A stretch of 64,000 nucleotides of DNA, from positions 2,817,001 to 2,881,000 of the forward strand of contig NZ_CP066167.1 in NCBI RefSeq assembly GCF_016132545.1, read 5' to 3'. Of this stretch, positions 36,145 to 46,052 are shown one piece after another (the stretch's first letter is position 1; each line of letters opens with the position of its first letter). The notes under the pieces were generated by a model that ran no database searches, had not been told where the DNA came from, and saw nothing but the letters and a program-made list of their open reading frames with translations. The DNA comes from Spongiibacter nanhainus (GTDB lineage Bacteria > Pseudomonadota > Gammaproteobacteria > Pseudomonadales > Spongiibacteraceae). The translations under genes were made by a program, and so were the position numbers.

Positions 36145-37758
36145 TTATTGGCTATCGGGTCTCAGGCACAACACGCTGCCCTCGGCGTCGGCGGCAATAT
36201 ACAGCGCGCCACCGCCGTCCACTGCCAGACCGGTAAAGGAAATCATCGGCCCCGCCAATTCACCGACGCCACCCAGCGGCTCCACCTCAACGCCGCTGGG
36301 GGTACCCACGGGTAAGCCAGACGCCAGAGTCTGGCGCTGGCCATCGGCCAAGTTCACCGCAATCAGCTCCTTTAACTCGCTATCGACGATATACAGAGTC
36401 TCGCCGCGTATAGCGATACCCTGTGGTTTGGCCAAGCCGTCTACGGCGGTATCACGCCGGCTGCCCCGCAGCACGCTGACGCGCCCGGCAGCCGCTTCAG
36501 CCACATAAACGCCCCCCTCGGCATCCACGGCCACCCCGGCAGGATCGGCCAGTTCTTCTGCCAGTACTGTCGGCGCGTCGCCGTCCAGCAGCAACAGCCG
36601 ACCTCGGCCCAGCTCGGCGAATACCGGAACCCCCTGACTGGTCAACGCAACGCCCATCAGGCGGTCAAAGCCACTGGCCAGCACCTCCGAGTGCTGACTA
36701 CCGGGTTGGAAACGGGCGACATCGCCATTGGCGGTGGTCACGATCCAACTTCCCTGGCCGCTACTGACCACACCCCGGGTGAACCCCGGGAAGCCAGGGG
36801 AAAACAGCATGCCAGCACACTGTTTTTCAGCGCCGGGAGTTTTGGTATAGGTGTATCCACCATCGGCAATAAACAGGGTTCCGTCGTCGGCAAGGGCGAG
36901 GCCCATCGGCCACTGCAGGCCATCGGAGATTAACGGGCGGGTCTGATCCTGGCCCAGTATCTCGGTAATCTGCCCGGAAATACTGGAGACAAACAGGCGG
37001 TCGCCGACAAAACTCAGGTTATCCAGCCCCGGTGCCACGCTTGCCAGCACCGTTTTTTCGCCAGTATTGGGGTTGATCCTCAATACCTGACCGGTAGCAA
37101 CCTGGGTGGAGACGATATAGCCGTCCTTGTCGAATTTAACGGCGTCGGGCACCCCCAGCTCGGTGGCCACCACTTCCGGCGCGCCCCCTTCCAGATCAAC
37201 CCGCCAGATTTCGTTAGTGCCCATCAGCGGAATGTAAAGCTTGCCATCGGGCCCCACTTCAAAGGCATTGGGCATAGGCACGTTGTCGAGGATTATCCGC
37301 GGTGGACCTCCATTAAGGTCCAGCTCCATAATCCGGCCGCCGGGACGGCACTCCCCGGCAATTAATCGACCTTGATAGATAGTGATGGGGTTAGCACAGG
37401 GCATGTTGTCCTGCACCACCCGATACTGGCCGCGGGCGTCCCGCATACCGATCCGGCCCTTGGTCAACTCAGTGGCAAACAAGTTGCCGTGATCGTCAAA
37501 GGCGACGTCGTCCGGCGCCACAATACCGCTGCCCATGGGACTGATGGTTTCTATCGCGCCGCTGTCGACATCGATAGCGCTGACCTGACTGCCAGCCACC
37601 TGTGCCACGTAGAGTCGACCGTCAGCCCCGGTGCGAATCCCGTTGGCACCGTGCAGGCGACTGGCCGAGGTGATGTGTTCAACGGTCCAGCCATCAGCCG
37701 TGACAATACTGCTCTGATACCGCCCCGCACTGTCATTCATACCCGTACTGTCAGCCAT
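36145..37758 (-). CDS. SMP-30/gluconolactonase-like beta-propeller protein
   Basis: A 537-residue protein made of NHL/SMP-30-type repeats, with recurrent units such as NGIRTGADGRLYVAQV, PDDVAFDDHGNLFATE, PNAFEVGPDGKLYIPL and PAGVAVDAEGGVYVAEA. The length suggests two fused propellers. No signal peptide is apparent. Members hydrolyse lactones; as the cluster contains a Baeyer-Villiger enzyme, lactone opening is a natural guess, but the repeats alone do not show it. Gene order places it between an SDR and a thioesterase. Confidence 0.8.
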   Translation of the reverse strand: MADSTGMNDSAGRYQSSIVTADGWTVEHITSASRLHGANGIRTGADGRLYVAQVAGSQVSAIDVDSGAIETISPMGSGIVAPDDVAFDDHGNLFATELTKGRIGMRDARGQYRVVQDNMPCANPITIYQGRLIAGECRPGGRIMELDLNGGPPRIILDNVPMPNAFEVGPDGKLYIPLMGTNEIWRVDLEGGAPEVVATELGVPDAVKFDKDGYIVSTQVATGQVLRINPNTGEKTVLASVAPGLDNLSFVGDRLFVSSISGQITEILGQDQTRPLISDGLQWPMGLALADDGTLFIADGGYTYTKTPGAEKQCAGMLFSPGFPGFTRGVVSSGQGSWIVTTANGDVARFQPGSQHSEVLASGFDRLMGVALTSQGVPVFAELGRGRLLLLDGDAPTVLAEELADPAGVAVDAEGGVYVAEAAAGRVSVLRGSRRDTAVDGLAKPQGIAIRGETLYIVDSELKELIAVNLADGQRQTLASGLPVGTPSGVEVEPLGGVGELAGPMISFTGLAVDGGGALYIAADAEGSVLCLRPDSQ

Positions 37759-37794
37759 AAAAGTATCCCCGTATTTTATTGTAAGCGTTGATGG

Positions 37795-38709
37795 TTACTT
37801 GCCCTTGGCGGCCATGGCAAAACTGTATTTCAGGTGATCCATATGCCCGCTGGGCACCGGCTCAAACACCACGCTATCGTCGCGGTCACGGATCGCTGAA
37901 ATTTGAGCACCGATATCTTCGATGGTCCAGGCAGGCTGATATACCCCTTGAGTTTCCGCCACATATGCCTGGGCAACGCGGCCCGCCGCCGATACGTACA
38001 TTTCGCCGGTGACTTCACAGCTTTCATGAGCCAGCCAAGCCACGCAGGGTGCCACCAACTCCGGGTCCATGGGGGGGAACTGGCTGGTATCGATGCCCGC
38101 CGACATGCGCGTCACCGCCGCGGGCAGGATCAGGTTACTCTTAACGTTGTGCTCGGCCCCCTCAATCGCGGCAACATGGGAGAGCCCCTGCAAGCCGGCT
38201 TTGGACATGCAGTAATTCACCACACCGGCATTACCATAAAGGCCGCCGATAGACCCGGTGAGAACAATGCGGCCGTAGCCGGCATCACACATATGGGGAA
38301 AAGCCTCACGAACCACATTAAAGCCACCCCGCAGATGCACATCCATCACCGCCTCGCAGTCCTCGTAGGACATCTCTCTAAGGGGGCTGCGCCGCACATT
38401 GCCGGCGTTATGGATGACAATGTCGATGCGACCGTACGCCTGCAACGCAGCCTCCACCATCGCTTTGGCCCCCGCCTGAGTGGCCACAGAATCGAGGCTG
38501 GCAATGGCCTCGCCGCCGGCAGCCTGAATGGCAGCAACAACTTCATCAGCAGGGCGTTCGTCAGTGCCGTCGCCCCCCATACTCACACCGGGGTCGTTGA
38601 CAACCACCTTAGCACCCCGGGAAGCTAATAACTCGGCATAGGCCCGTCCCAGGCCCCGGCCGCCGCCGGTAACCAAGGCAACGCGATCGTCAAATCTCAG
38701 TTCGGTCAT
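37795..38709 (-). CDS. SDR dehydrogenase, MFE-2-like (3-hydroxyacyl-CoA dehydrogenase type)
   Basis: A 304-residue short-chain dehydrogenase. VTGGGRGLGRAYAELLASRGAKVVVNDPG is the signature start of the MFE-2/17-beta-HSD4-type SDRs; NAGN, and the catalytic YCMSKAG are present. The additional C-terminal tail (about 255-304) is also typical of this subgroup. It likely oxidises a 3-hydroxyacyl-CoA produced by the hotdog hydratase encoded upstream. It sits 27 bases after the CoA-transferase gene. Confidence 0.9.
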   Translation of the reverse strand: MTELRFDDRVALVTGGGRGLGRAYAELLASRGAKVVVNDPGVSMGGDGTDERPADEVVAAIQAAGGEAIASLDSVATQAGAKAMVEAALQAYGRIDIVIHNAGNVRRSPLREMSYEDCEAVMDVHLRGGFNVVREAFPHMCDAGYGRIVLTGSIGGLYGNAGVVNYCMSKAGLQGLSHVAAIEGAEHNVKSNLILPAAVTRMSAGIDTSQFPPMDPELVAPCVAWLAHESCEVTGEMYVSAAGRVAQAYVAETQGVYQPAWTIEDIGAQISAIRDRDDSVVFEPVPSGHMDHLKYSFAMAAKGK

Positions 38710-38736
38710 AGGAGCTTTCCTTTTACTTATCTTAAG

Positions 38737-39951
38737 TTAGCCAATCACACCACTATGTTTTAGTTCAGCGATCTGTGCGGCACTCAAGCCCAGTGTCGAT
38801 GACAACACCGCATCGGTGTGCTCGCCCAGGGTTGGCGGTGGCGTCGGCGCGCTCTGAGTAGCATCGCTAAACTGAATACTGCGATTCACGATGGGCACTT
38901 CACCTAAGGTGGTGTGGGGCGTGTTGACCACCATATTGCGCGCCACCACTTGAGGCTGAGCCAGCGCTTCTCCGACACCCAGTATCGGCGCATTGGGGAC
39001 TTGATGCTCGTTGAGAATCGCTTCCAGCTCTGCCACCGTCTTACTGGCAGTCACACCTTCTATAATCGCGTTAACCTCGTCTCGCCGCTCCCGGCGCTGC
39101 TCCAGGGAATTGTAGCGGGGGTCGAGCTCATAATCTTCGAGTCCCAACGCCCGGCAAATCCGGCCCCAAAAGTTGTTGGTTAAACAGGCGATGATGATGG
39201 CGCCATCACTGGCGGCAAAAGAGCCGTAGGGCACCAGGTTGGGATGCTGAGATCCCTGGGGCACCGGATCTTCGCCTGTGAAAAATGACAGTTGGGCCAA
39301 ATACCCTAACATGCCAATCATGCCGTCCAGCAGGCTGACATCAATATGCCGCCCTTTACCGGTGGCGTGACGTTCATGTAGGGCAGCCAGTATGCCAATA
39401 GGGCCATTAATGCCGCCCACCAGATCACCCAGCGGAATACCCAGTTTGGTAGGTTCACCGCCGGCAGAACCATTAACACTCATGGCTCCGGACAATGCCT
39501 GCAAAACAATATCGAAGGAGGGCCGATCCCGCAGCGGACCGTACTGGCCAAAGCCGGAAATCGAGCAGTAGATGAGTTTGGGGTTAATCGCCGAGAGCTC
39601 CGCATACCCCAAACCCAGGCGATCCATCACCCCTGGGCGATAGTTTTCGATCAAGACATCGCAGCTGGCGACCAGCTGTTTGACCAGCTCGACACCGCGC
39701 TCGGTTTTTAGATCGATAACGATGCTCTTCTTACCCCGGTTAACGGCCAGATAATAGTGACTCTCGCCGTCCCGGAATGGCGGAAAGCTGCGGGTTTCGT
39801 CACCGCCACCCGGCGGCTCCACCTTTATGACTTCCGCGCCCAGATCGGCCAGTGCCAGTGCCGCCGCTGGACCCGCCAGCACCCGGGTCAGATCCAGTAC
39901 GCGGATATCGCTAAGGGGGCCCGACCAGTTGGCATTATCTTTATCTGTCAT
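38737..39951 (-). CDS. CaiB/BaiF family (type III) CoA transferase
   Basis: A 404-residue enzyme. I place the start at the ATG at 39951, giving the usual short leader before GPLSDIRVLDLTRVLAGP; an ATG ten codons upstream adds an atypical Cys/Phe-rich tail. The catalytic Asp is expected in GRHIDVSLLDGM. It transfers CoA between carboxylates without ATP, so it can recycle CoA to the pathway acid. It lies between the hotdog hydratase and the MFE-2-like SDR. Confidence 0.92.
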   Translation of the reverse strand: MTDKDNANWSGPLSDIRVLDLTRVLAGPAAALALADLGAEVIKVEPPGGGDETRSFPPFRDGESHYYLAVNRGKKSIVIDLKTERGVELVKQLVASCDVLIENYRPGVMDRLGLGYAELSAINPKLIYCSISGFGQYGPLRDRPSFDIVLQALSGAMSVNGSAGGEPTKLGIPLGDLVGGINGPIGILAALHERHATGKGRHIDVSLLDGMIGMLGYLAQLSFFTGEDPVPQGSQHPNLVPYGSFAASDGAIIIACLTNNFWGRICRALGLEDYELDPRYNSLEQRRERRDEVNAIIEGVTASKTVAELEAILNEHQVPNAPILGVGEALAQPQVVARNMVVNTPHTTLGEVPIVNRSIQFSDATQSAPTPPPTLGEHTDAVLSSTLGLSAAQIAELKHSGVIG

Positions 39952-40073
39952 GACTGCCAATCCCGTGCAAAAACAAAACAACCGCGGCCGATAAATCGAC
40001 CGCGGTCCAGGTTACTTACCTGCTGCGCATTGCGATTAGACATCGCGGGCTGCGCAGCGGTATCGCGCCAGGT

Positions 40074-41201
40074 TTAGCCGCGGCTGGGCAGCTCAACAAT
40101 GGCCGCACCCGTCGCCGACAGTTCACCGCGATGGGTTTCAGCGCGCTGACTGATTTCCACATAGCACTTGCCGTTCTCCTGGAACTTGCGGGTTACCTGC
40201 CCCTTGATGAAGATAACATCACCGTCCGGATTGTGGCGGCGGATCTGGCTCTTGTGCTTGCTCAGGAAGCCGTCATCACCCATCCAGTTAGTGCAGTGGT
40301 GAGTCAGCCAGGAAGTCCGCTCCGGGCCATAGTCATAGGCACCCGGGGCACCCACTTGCAGCGCAAAGTCTTCATCCCAGTGAACACGCTCAGGGCAATC
40401 TGGCACATTGAAGCGGTTTTTAATGCCGGTACCGGGGTGAGCTTGCTGCATCTTGTAGGCCAGCTTGTTGGCGCGGATATACAAACCGCCCCAGCCCTGG
40501 GCATAGCAGATAAAACCGGTGACGGTCATCGGTCCCTTCATCATCGTCGGCAGCTCTTCGCCTTCCATGACATCTTCCCAATAACGGGGCGTAGCGCCGC
40601 GAATTTCTTCTTTATCGTAGAGCTTGCTCCACTCTGCCAGTTGCTCATCGGTGTGAGGCTCAACCTTGCCCTTCACATCGGTGTACTTGGTGCCGCGCTC
40701 CCGAGCTTCGTCACGGTCGGTGCGGAATACCCAGCTGTCGGCGTCGGCAACCAGGTCACCGTGCTGATTGTAGAAATCAACGTGGTAGATCTGCTGGAAG
40801 GAACGGCCGGCAAATTTGGTTTGATGCTCTACCAAGTCTTTGAGATAGGCTTCTGTTCTGATTTCGTCGTTGCGCAGCACCGGCTTGTGCCAGTTCCAAT
40901 CGGCCCCGGCCCACATCGCGTGGATGCCGGACAGACCGCCGCAGTAACCAGAAATGATGCGGCTGGTGGTGAACATAAAGCTGGGCAGCGCAACCACATC
41001 GCCAAACTTGGTGTTCTTTGCATACTCTGGATCACACCACAGCGGATTGTCGTCACCGATGCCGTGGGCGTAGTGGCGAATCGCGTCGCGAGTCGCTTCG
41101 TAGTTCCATGGCTCGATGGTGTTGGTGATCTTTACACCAATCCGCTCGCGCAGCGAGGCCAGGCCCTCTTCGGTAATCTTGGGAAACTTGTTTTCTGACA
41201 T
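40074..41201 (-). CDS. Double-hotdog hydratase (FAS1-DH/MaoC-like)
   Basis: A 375-residue protein; AGGAG lies eight bases before the ATG at 41201. Two hotdog domains in tandem are suggested by the FAS1-dehydratase-like N-terminal half (DAIRHYAHGIGDDNPLWCD) and the second half beginning near the WEDVMEGEELP block. It has the same layout as the protein at 43787 (shared RYWEDV, GDELP/GEELP, YNQHGD). The usual job is hydration of an enoyl-CoA. It is directly downstream of the acyl-CoA ligase gene, so it acts early in the CoA pathway. Confidence 0.85.
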   Translation of the reverse strand: MSENKFPKITEEGLASLRERIGVKITNTIEPWNYEATRDAIRHYAHGIGDDNPLWCDPEYAKNTKFGDVVALPSFMFTTSRIISGYCGGLSGIHAMWAGADWNWHKPVLRNDEIRTEAYLKDLVEHQTKFAGRSFQQIYHVDFYNQHGDLVADADSWVFRTDRDEARERGTKYTDVKGKVEPHTDEQLAEWSKLYDKEEIRGATPRYWEDVMEGEELPTMMKGPMTVTGFICYAQGWGGLYIRANKLAYKMQQAHPGTGIKNRFNVPDCPERVHWDEDFALQVGAPGAYDYGPERTSWLTHHCTNWMGDDGFLSKHKSQIRRHNPDGDVIFIKGQVTRKFQENGKCYVEISQRAETHRGELSATGAAIVELPSRG

Positions 41202-41240
41202 TGTTTGTTCTCCTGTGTTTATCAAACGCCGGCCCGGGCT

Positions 41241-42800
41241 TTATACCTTAGCGGCCTTGGCAGCTTCCGCATCGCGAAGCTTTTTGCGGTGAACCTTGCC
41301 TGCCGGCGTTTTCGGAAGCTCACTCACAAATTCGACTATCCGGGGAAACTCATGTTGAGCCAGTCGCTCCCGGGTAAAATCCTGAAGTTCTTTAACAAAT
41401 TCATCGCTACCCTCGCGGTTGGCAATGACAAAGGCCTTTACCACCTGACCGCGTTTTTCATCGGGCACACCGATAACCCCGACTTCCTGAACGTTGTCGT
41501 GCTTGAGCATGGTGTGCTCGATTTCCACGGCGCTCATTGTCCAGCCCGCCGAGATAATCACGTCGTCGGCTCGACCACAGTGGTAGAGGTAACCATCGGC
41601 ATCGACCTTGGCCCGATCCTTGGTGGTCTCCCAGTGATCCCGCTTCCACAGCATCAACTCGCCAACTTCTTCGGGCTCGGTGGGCGTGCCGTCGGGGCGA
41701 TGGACTTCCAGCTTGAGGCCGGGAATGGGCTTGCCCAGAGAGCCAGGCTTGCGTTCGAAGTCTTCAGCGCCGGGGAAGTTCACCAACACCACGCCGATTT
41801 CGGTGGTGCCGTACATACTGCAGGCGGGAACCTTGAAGTAGCGGTCGATAAACTCCAGCGTCGCCGGGTCGATGGGTTCGCCGGTAAAGGACAACTTGTT
41901 AAAGAAAAACTGAAACTGATCGGCACCGCCGGCGTTTTTCATTAGCCGGTAATGGGTCGCCGCGGCCGACATATTGGTGATTTTAAAATCCTGCAGCGCC
42001 TGCATCAGCCGGGTGGCGTCAAACTTGCCCGCAAAGGTGCCGGTGGTCACGCCCAACGCCAAAGGCGCCAGGGTGCCGTGCCATAGGCCGTGCCCCCAGG
42101 CCGGCGAGGACGGGCAAAAATACTCGTCACCGGGGCGAATACCCGTGCCATACAGCGCGGCAAACATCAGCGTGACGATGGATTTGTGGGTATGTTTAAC
42201 CGCCTCGGGCAGCTCCCGAGTGGTCCCCGACGTGTATTGGAATACGGCTAAATCCGAGGCTTTGGTGTTGGGTTGGTAGGTCGAGGGATATTGCGCAATA
42301 TCGTCCAACAGCCCCTGATCCGCGACCACGACCCGCAAACCATCGATCTGGCTGGCCATGTCGGCTTTTTCAGCATTGGTGATAAGAATCGAGGGCTTGC
42401 AGTCGTCGACCCGCAAACGCAGCGCATCCGGGCCAAACAGGGTAAACAGCGGCACGCTGATAGCGCCGGTTTGCATGGCACCAAACAGGCAAACGTAAAA
42501 CGGCAGCGAGGGCTCCAGCATAAAGGCAATGCGCTCACCTGGCGCTATGCCGTTGGCGTCCAGCCAGTGAGCAAATTGGGCCGCCCCAGAGGCGATCTGG
42601 TCAAAGCTTAAAATCTCATCACTGCCGTCGGCGTGGGCGATACGCACTGCTGCGCGACCGGAGCCATCGGCGTGGCGAGTCATGCACTCGTTGGCGATGT
42701 TCAGGGTTTCCCGATCGCCATCAAACAACTCCCACAGGGCCGCCGAATTGGCATGGGCCTGAGCGTCCGCATAGGAGGTGTAGTCGGTCAATTTGGTCAT
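41241..42800 (-). CDS. Acyl/aryl-CoA ligase (AMP-forming) with variant P-loop
   Basis: A 519-residue adenylate-forming enzyme. The phosphate-binding loop reads YTSGTTRELPEAVKHTH instead of the usual YTSGTTGxPKGV, so the conserved Gly and Lys are changed. Other motifs are normal: YGTTEIGV, GRADDVIISAG and the C-terminal lysine region KTPAGKVHRKKLR. It should activate a carboxylic acid. It heads the minus-strand set of seven genes down to 34933 and has operator site D 53 bases upstream. Confidence 0.9.
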   Translation of the reverse strand: MTKLTDYTSYADAQAHANSAALWELFDGDRETLNIANECMTRHADGSGRAAVRIAHADGSDEILSFDQIASGAAQFAHWLDANGIAPGERIAFMLEPSLPFYVCLFGAMQTGAISVPLFTLFGPDALRLRVDDCKPSILITNAEKADMASQIDGLRVVVADQGLLDDIAQYPSTYQPNTKASDLAVFQYTSGTTRELPEAVKHTHKSIVTLMFAALYGTGIRPGDEYFCPSSPAWGHGLWHGTLAPLALGVTTGTFAGKFDATRLMQALQDFKITNMSAAATHYRLMKNAGGADQFQFFFNKLSFTGEPIDPATLEFIDRYFKVPACSMYGTTEIGVVLVNFPGAEDFERKPGSLGKPIPGLKLEVHRPDGTPTEPEEVGELMLWKRDHWETTKDRAKVDADGYLYHCGRADDVIISAGWTMSAVEIEHTMLKHDNVQEVGVIGVPDEKRGQVVKAFVIANREGSDEFVKELQDFTRERLAQHEFPRIVEFVSELPKTPAGKVHRKKLRDAEAAKAAKV

Positions 42801-42852
42801 GGTGTCGTTATATCTTAGTGTCTTTGTATTTTAGTGTATTTCTGTCTTATAA

Positions 42853-42865
42853 ACATCAGTGTTGA
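42853..42865. promoter_or_regulatory. Palindromic operator candidate, site D
   Basis: ACATC-AGT-GTTGA, 53 bases upstream of the acyl-CoA ligase that heads a seven-gene operon, in the divergent gap shared with the IclR regulator. Confidence 0.5.
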
Positions 42866-42974
42866 TTATGGGGATACCATGCCACAGCTTTAAAAGATTG
42901 TAAATATTGAATCTAATTTTATATACTGAATCTTATTAAGCCTATTTGTGCCGCTCAGCGGCGATGAGACAACC

Positions 42975-43769
42975 ATGACCAGCCCAAGCAACGATACCCC
43001 TCCCGCAGCGATCAAAACCAGCAAAGCCCCAGCAATATCCAGGGCGGCAGCCGTACTGAGACTGTTGGGAAAGAGCGAGTCGCCGCTGAACCTGCAAACC
43101 ATTGCCGACCGCTTAGAGCTGGTGCCCAGCACCTGCCTCAATATTTTGCGGGCACTGGTGGCGGAAGAGTTCGTCGCCTTCGACAGCGATAGCAAGCGCT
43201 ACTCCCTGGAAGCCGGCGTACTGACCCTGGCCAGACAGTGGCTGCGCCGCAGTGCCTTCAACGACCTGGTGCAACCGGTACTGGATCGCATCAGTCGCGA
43301 GCGTGAAATCACCATGCTGGGGGTCAATATTGTCGGGCTTGAGCATATTGTCGTTGTCGCCAGCTCCCAGGCGGGCAACAACCTTCAGATCAGCGCCCAA
43401 ATTGGCACCCGCTTCCCCGCCCTGCTCAGCGCAACCGGGCGCTGTATCGCCGCGTTTGGCAACCACCGGGAAGAGGATATCAAGCGGCGTTTTGACACCT
43501 TGCGCTGGGACGATCCGCCCAGCTGGACGCAGTGGCAGCAGCAAGTTAAGGAGACCCGGGAACGCGGCTACGCGATAGATACCGGCAACTACATTGCCGG
43601 TGTGACGGTACTCGCTGCGCCGGTGTGGAACGCATCTGGCAAACTGCGCCACGCGCTGGTAGCACTGGGCATTAGTAGCACCGTGCAGCGCCGAGGCATG
43701 GGCAAGTTAGAGAAGGACCTACTGAGCGCCGCCAAGTCGCTGTCACAGCAACTTAGCGGCGAGGGGTAG
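42975..43769 (+). CDS. IclR-family transcriptional regulator
   Basis: A 264-residue regulator. The ATG at 42975 is preferred to a GTG at 42948. The N-terminal winged helix (about 12-75: RAAAVLRLLGKSESPLNLQTIADRL cut here; VPSTCLNILRALVAEEFV) is followed by the IclR effector domain (VAGVTVLAAPVWNASGKLRHALVALG). It is divergent from the acyl-CoA ligase operon, which it probably controls together with or besides the protein that binds site D. Confidence 0.93.
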   Translation: MTSPSNDTPPAAIKTSKAPAISRAAAVLRLLGKSESPLNLQTIADRLELVPSTCLNILRALVAEEFVAFDSDSKRYSLEAGVLTLARQWLRRSAFNDLVQPVLDRISREREITMLGVNIVGLEHIVVVASSQAGNNLQISAQIGTRFPALLSATGRCIAAFGNHREEDIKRRFDTLRWDDPPSWTQWQQQVKETRERGYAIDTGNYIAGVTVLAAPVWNASGKLRHALVALGISSTVQRRGMGKLEKDLLSAAKSLSQQLSGEG

Positions 43770-43786
43770 TCGACCTACTTGGGCCT

Positions 43787-44953
43787 TTAACCTTTGGTCG
43801 GCAGGGCGACCTCCGCGGTTGCCGTCGCCATCACCGCATTGGCCTGAGTCACCATTTTGCACTCCACCTGAATTAGGTGACCATTGTCCTCGTCGACAAT
43901 CTTGTCCACCACCTTGGCGGTCATAATGGTGATGTCGCCAGTGAAAGCCGGCCCACGGTAGTTGGCCTTTGAGTGGACAACGCTACCCCACTCCCCCGCC
44001 CAACCGCCGAGATAATCGAGAATCCAGGCGCCCATGGATGCACCGTAACCGTAGGCCCGGGACATACCGATGCGGTGCGCCCACTCCGGGAACAAGTGAC
44101 CACGCGAGGGGCCGAAATAAGCGCCATCAGTCCACTCGGGATTGTCCCTCTCCATCACCGGATCGTTCTCATGACCGGCAAACTCCTTGGTAAAACCCAT
44201 GGCCTCCATGTCCATCCCCGGGCGATGGGTGCCGCCCCAGATGGTGAATAAATAGGCCCGCCACTCAGTGGTAAAGCTGGCAATACTGTGGGGACCAATG
44301 ACCCGCACCGGCAGCTCATCGCCGACCTGAACGTCCTCCCAGTAGCGCTTACCGTGACCCAAATCGTGCATCATCTTGATGTACTCGTATTTGCGGTCTT
44401 CCAGCTCCTTCAGCTCCGCATCGCTCCAGACCGGGTCTTCAGAGGGCTCCATGGCGCCCATCTCCACGGCCGCCTCACGGCTGTAGCGAATGGCGGTAGA
44501 GCGCTGACGGGCAACAAAATCGCCGTGCTGGTTGTAGTAATTATTGTCGCCGCGCTGGAAGCAGGTTGGCCCGGCAAAAGACGTTTCCTTAACACTGTAG
44601 TCGTAGGGAATTTTCTCGTTGGTGATTTCATCACCACCGAATATTTTGGGCCCGTAGAACCACCATTCGTCGCCGCCAAATATCAGGTGGGAATCCGGGA
44701 TACAGCCTACGCAGGCGGGCCCCGCACCGTGGCCGTCATCGCAGGCCACAGCAAAAGATTGTGGAGCGACCAACTTACCGTAACGCCCCTCTGCAGCGAA
44801 GTCGTGATCGTAGTGCAGCAGATTGGGATAGTGCATCGCCTGCACCCAGCGACGGATATCGTTATTGTGCAATGGCTCTTTCATTTTGGCCGGCGCAATG
44901 GCTTTGCCCATATGCTGGTCCAGATCTGAGCAATCCAGTGTTTTCTTGGTCAT
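43787..44953 (-). CDS. Double-hotdog hydratase (FAS1-DH/MaoC-like), second copy
   Basis: A 388-residue protein with the same double-hotdog layout as that at 40074, including NNYYNQHGDFVA, GKRYWEDVQVGDELP and a C-terminal MATATAEVALP strand. GGGAG precedes the ATG. Identity between the two copies looks low outside the motifs, so they probably serve different steps or substrates. It is downstream of an SDR gene and thus in the operon under operator site E. Confidence 0.85.
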   Translation of the reverse strand: MTKKTLDCSDLDQHMGKAIAPAKMKEPLHNNDIRRWVQAMHYPNLLHYDHDFAAEGRYGKLVAPQSFAVACDDGHGAGPACVGCIPDSHLIFGGDEWWFYGPKIFGGDEITNEKIPYDYSVKETSFAGPTCFQRGDNNYYNQHGDFVARQRSTAIRYSREAAVEMGAMEPSEDPVWSDAELKELEDRKYEYIKMMHDLGHGKRYWEDVQVGDELPVRVIGPHSIASFTTEWRAYLFTIWGGTHRPGMDMEAMGFTKEFAGHENDPVMERDNPEWTDGAYFGPSRGHLFPEWAHRIGMSRAYGYGASMGAWILDYLGGWAGEWGSVVHSKANYRGPAFTGDITIMTAKVVDKIVDEDNGHLIQVECKMVTQANAVMATATAEVALPTKG

Positions 44954-45000
44954 CGGGGAACTCCCATATTATTGGTGTGTGACGAAGCGCAAGCCTTGCT

Positions 45001-45759
45001 CTAGCTATTGAGAATGCGCGGCGACAGGTACTTGGTGTTGTGCCAGCCGCCGTCAACCACGATGGTCTGGCCGTTAATAAATTCGCCGCCCGGCGAACAT
45101 AGAAAGGCGATGGTGCTGGCGATATCATCCACCTCCCCCAGTCGAGGATAGGGGGTGGTATCGACATTCATTTTTTGAAAAGCGGGGTCATTGAAGCGCT
45201 CCCGCACCATGTCGGTCATGGTGACTCCCGGGGCCACGCAGTTGGAGCGAATACCCTGGGGACCGTATTCACAAGCCATATGCATGGTCAGCGAGGTCAA
45301 CCCGCCCTTGGCGGCAGAATAAGCGCCGCCGCGACGCCCCCCCACCACAGCAAAGGTTGAAGTGACATTAACGATGCCCGCTCCGGACTCCATATGGGGA
45401 ATCACATCTCTGGCCAAGCGAAACGGTGCCCGCAGCATAATGCCCAGGAACTGATCCAGGGTCTCATCATCGGTTTCATGGAGGGGTTTAGGACTGCCGA
45501 TACCGGCATTGTTGACCAGGAAATCAATGCGCCCAAAGCGCTCCAGCGCCAAGTCCACGACTTTCTTGGGCGCATCGTCTGCGGTGAGATCCACCGACAG
45601 TGTCGCCACCCGGGCCGGGTCACCCAGCTGCGCAGCCATCGCCTCGAGTTTGTCGGCGCTGCGACCCACGCCCACGATGGCCATACCCATATCGAATAGT
45701 TGCTGAGCTGTGGCGAGGCCGATTCCCCCGCCCGCTCCGGTCACGATCGCTAGTTGCAT
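45001..45759 (-). CDS. SDR-family oxidoreductase (FabG-like)
   Basis: A 252-residue classical SDR. The ATG at 45759 has AGAGGT eight bases upstream; a longer reading (33 more codons) has no support. TGAGGGIG is the cofactor motif, NNAGIG follows, and YSAAKGG carries the catalytic Tyr and Lys. It probably oxidises a hydroxyl group of a pathway intermediate. The gene is followed by the second double-hotdog hydratase. Confidence 0.93.
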   Translation of the reverse strand: MQLAIVTGAGGGIGLATAQQLFDMGMAIVGVGRSADKLEAMAAQLGDPARVATLSVDLTADDAPKKVVDLALERFGRIDFLVNNAGIGSPKPLHETDDETLDQFLGIMLRAPFRLARDVIPHMESGAGIVNVTSTFAVVGGRRGGAYSAAKGGLTSLTMHMACEYGPQGIRSNCVAPGVTMTDMVRERFNDPAFQKMNVDTTPYPRLGEVDDIASTIAFLCSPGGEFINGQTIVVDGGWHNTKYLSPRILNS

Positions 45760-45871
45760 TGAATACACCTCTTGCGGTGGTGGCAGTGATACTGCCCACT
45801 CAGTTTTATTGTGTGCAGCGCCGCAATGTGAATCTCGGGATGTCGTTACGGCGGCCAATGGTCTATTATAA

Positions 45872-45884
45872 TCATCGTTGTTGA
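45872..45884. promoter_or_regulatory. Palindromic operator candidate, site E
   Basis: TCATC-GTT-GTTGA in the 293-base gap between the divergent SDR (start 45759) and acyl-CoA ligase (start 46053) genes. It could serve either or both. The remainder of the gap shows no gene. Confidence 0.55.
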
Positions 45885-46052
45885 TTAATTACCAGAATAT
45901 CCCTATCTCCGCGGCGCCAACCCCGGATACTGGCGATATCAAACCCCAGGGTTATTCATTCGCGCTATTTGGCCGATTGAACCAGCGGGGAGAATCAGCA
46001 AAACAAACAAGCCAAACCAATAAAATAAAGCATTGATGAGCAGAGTATAGCT

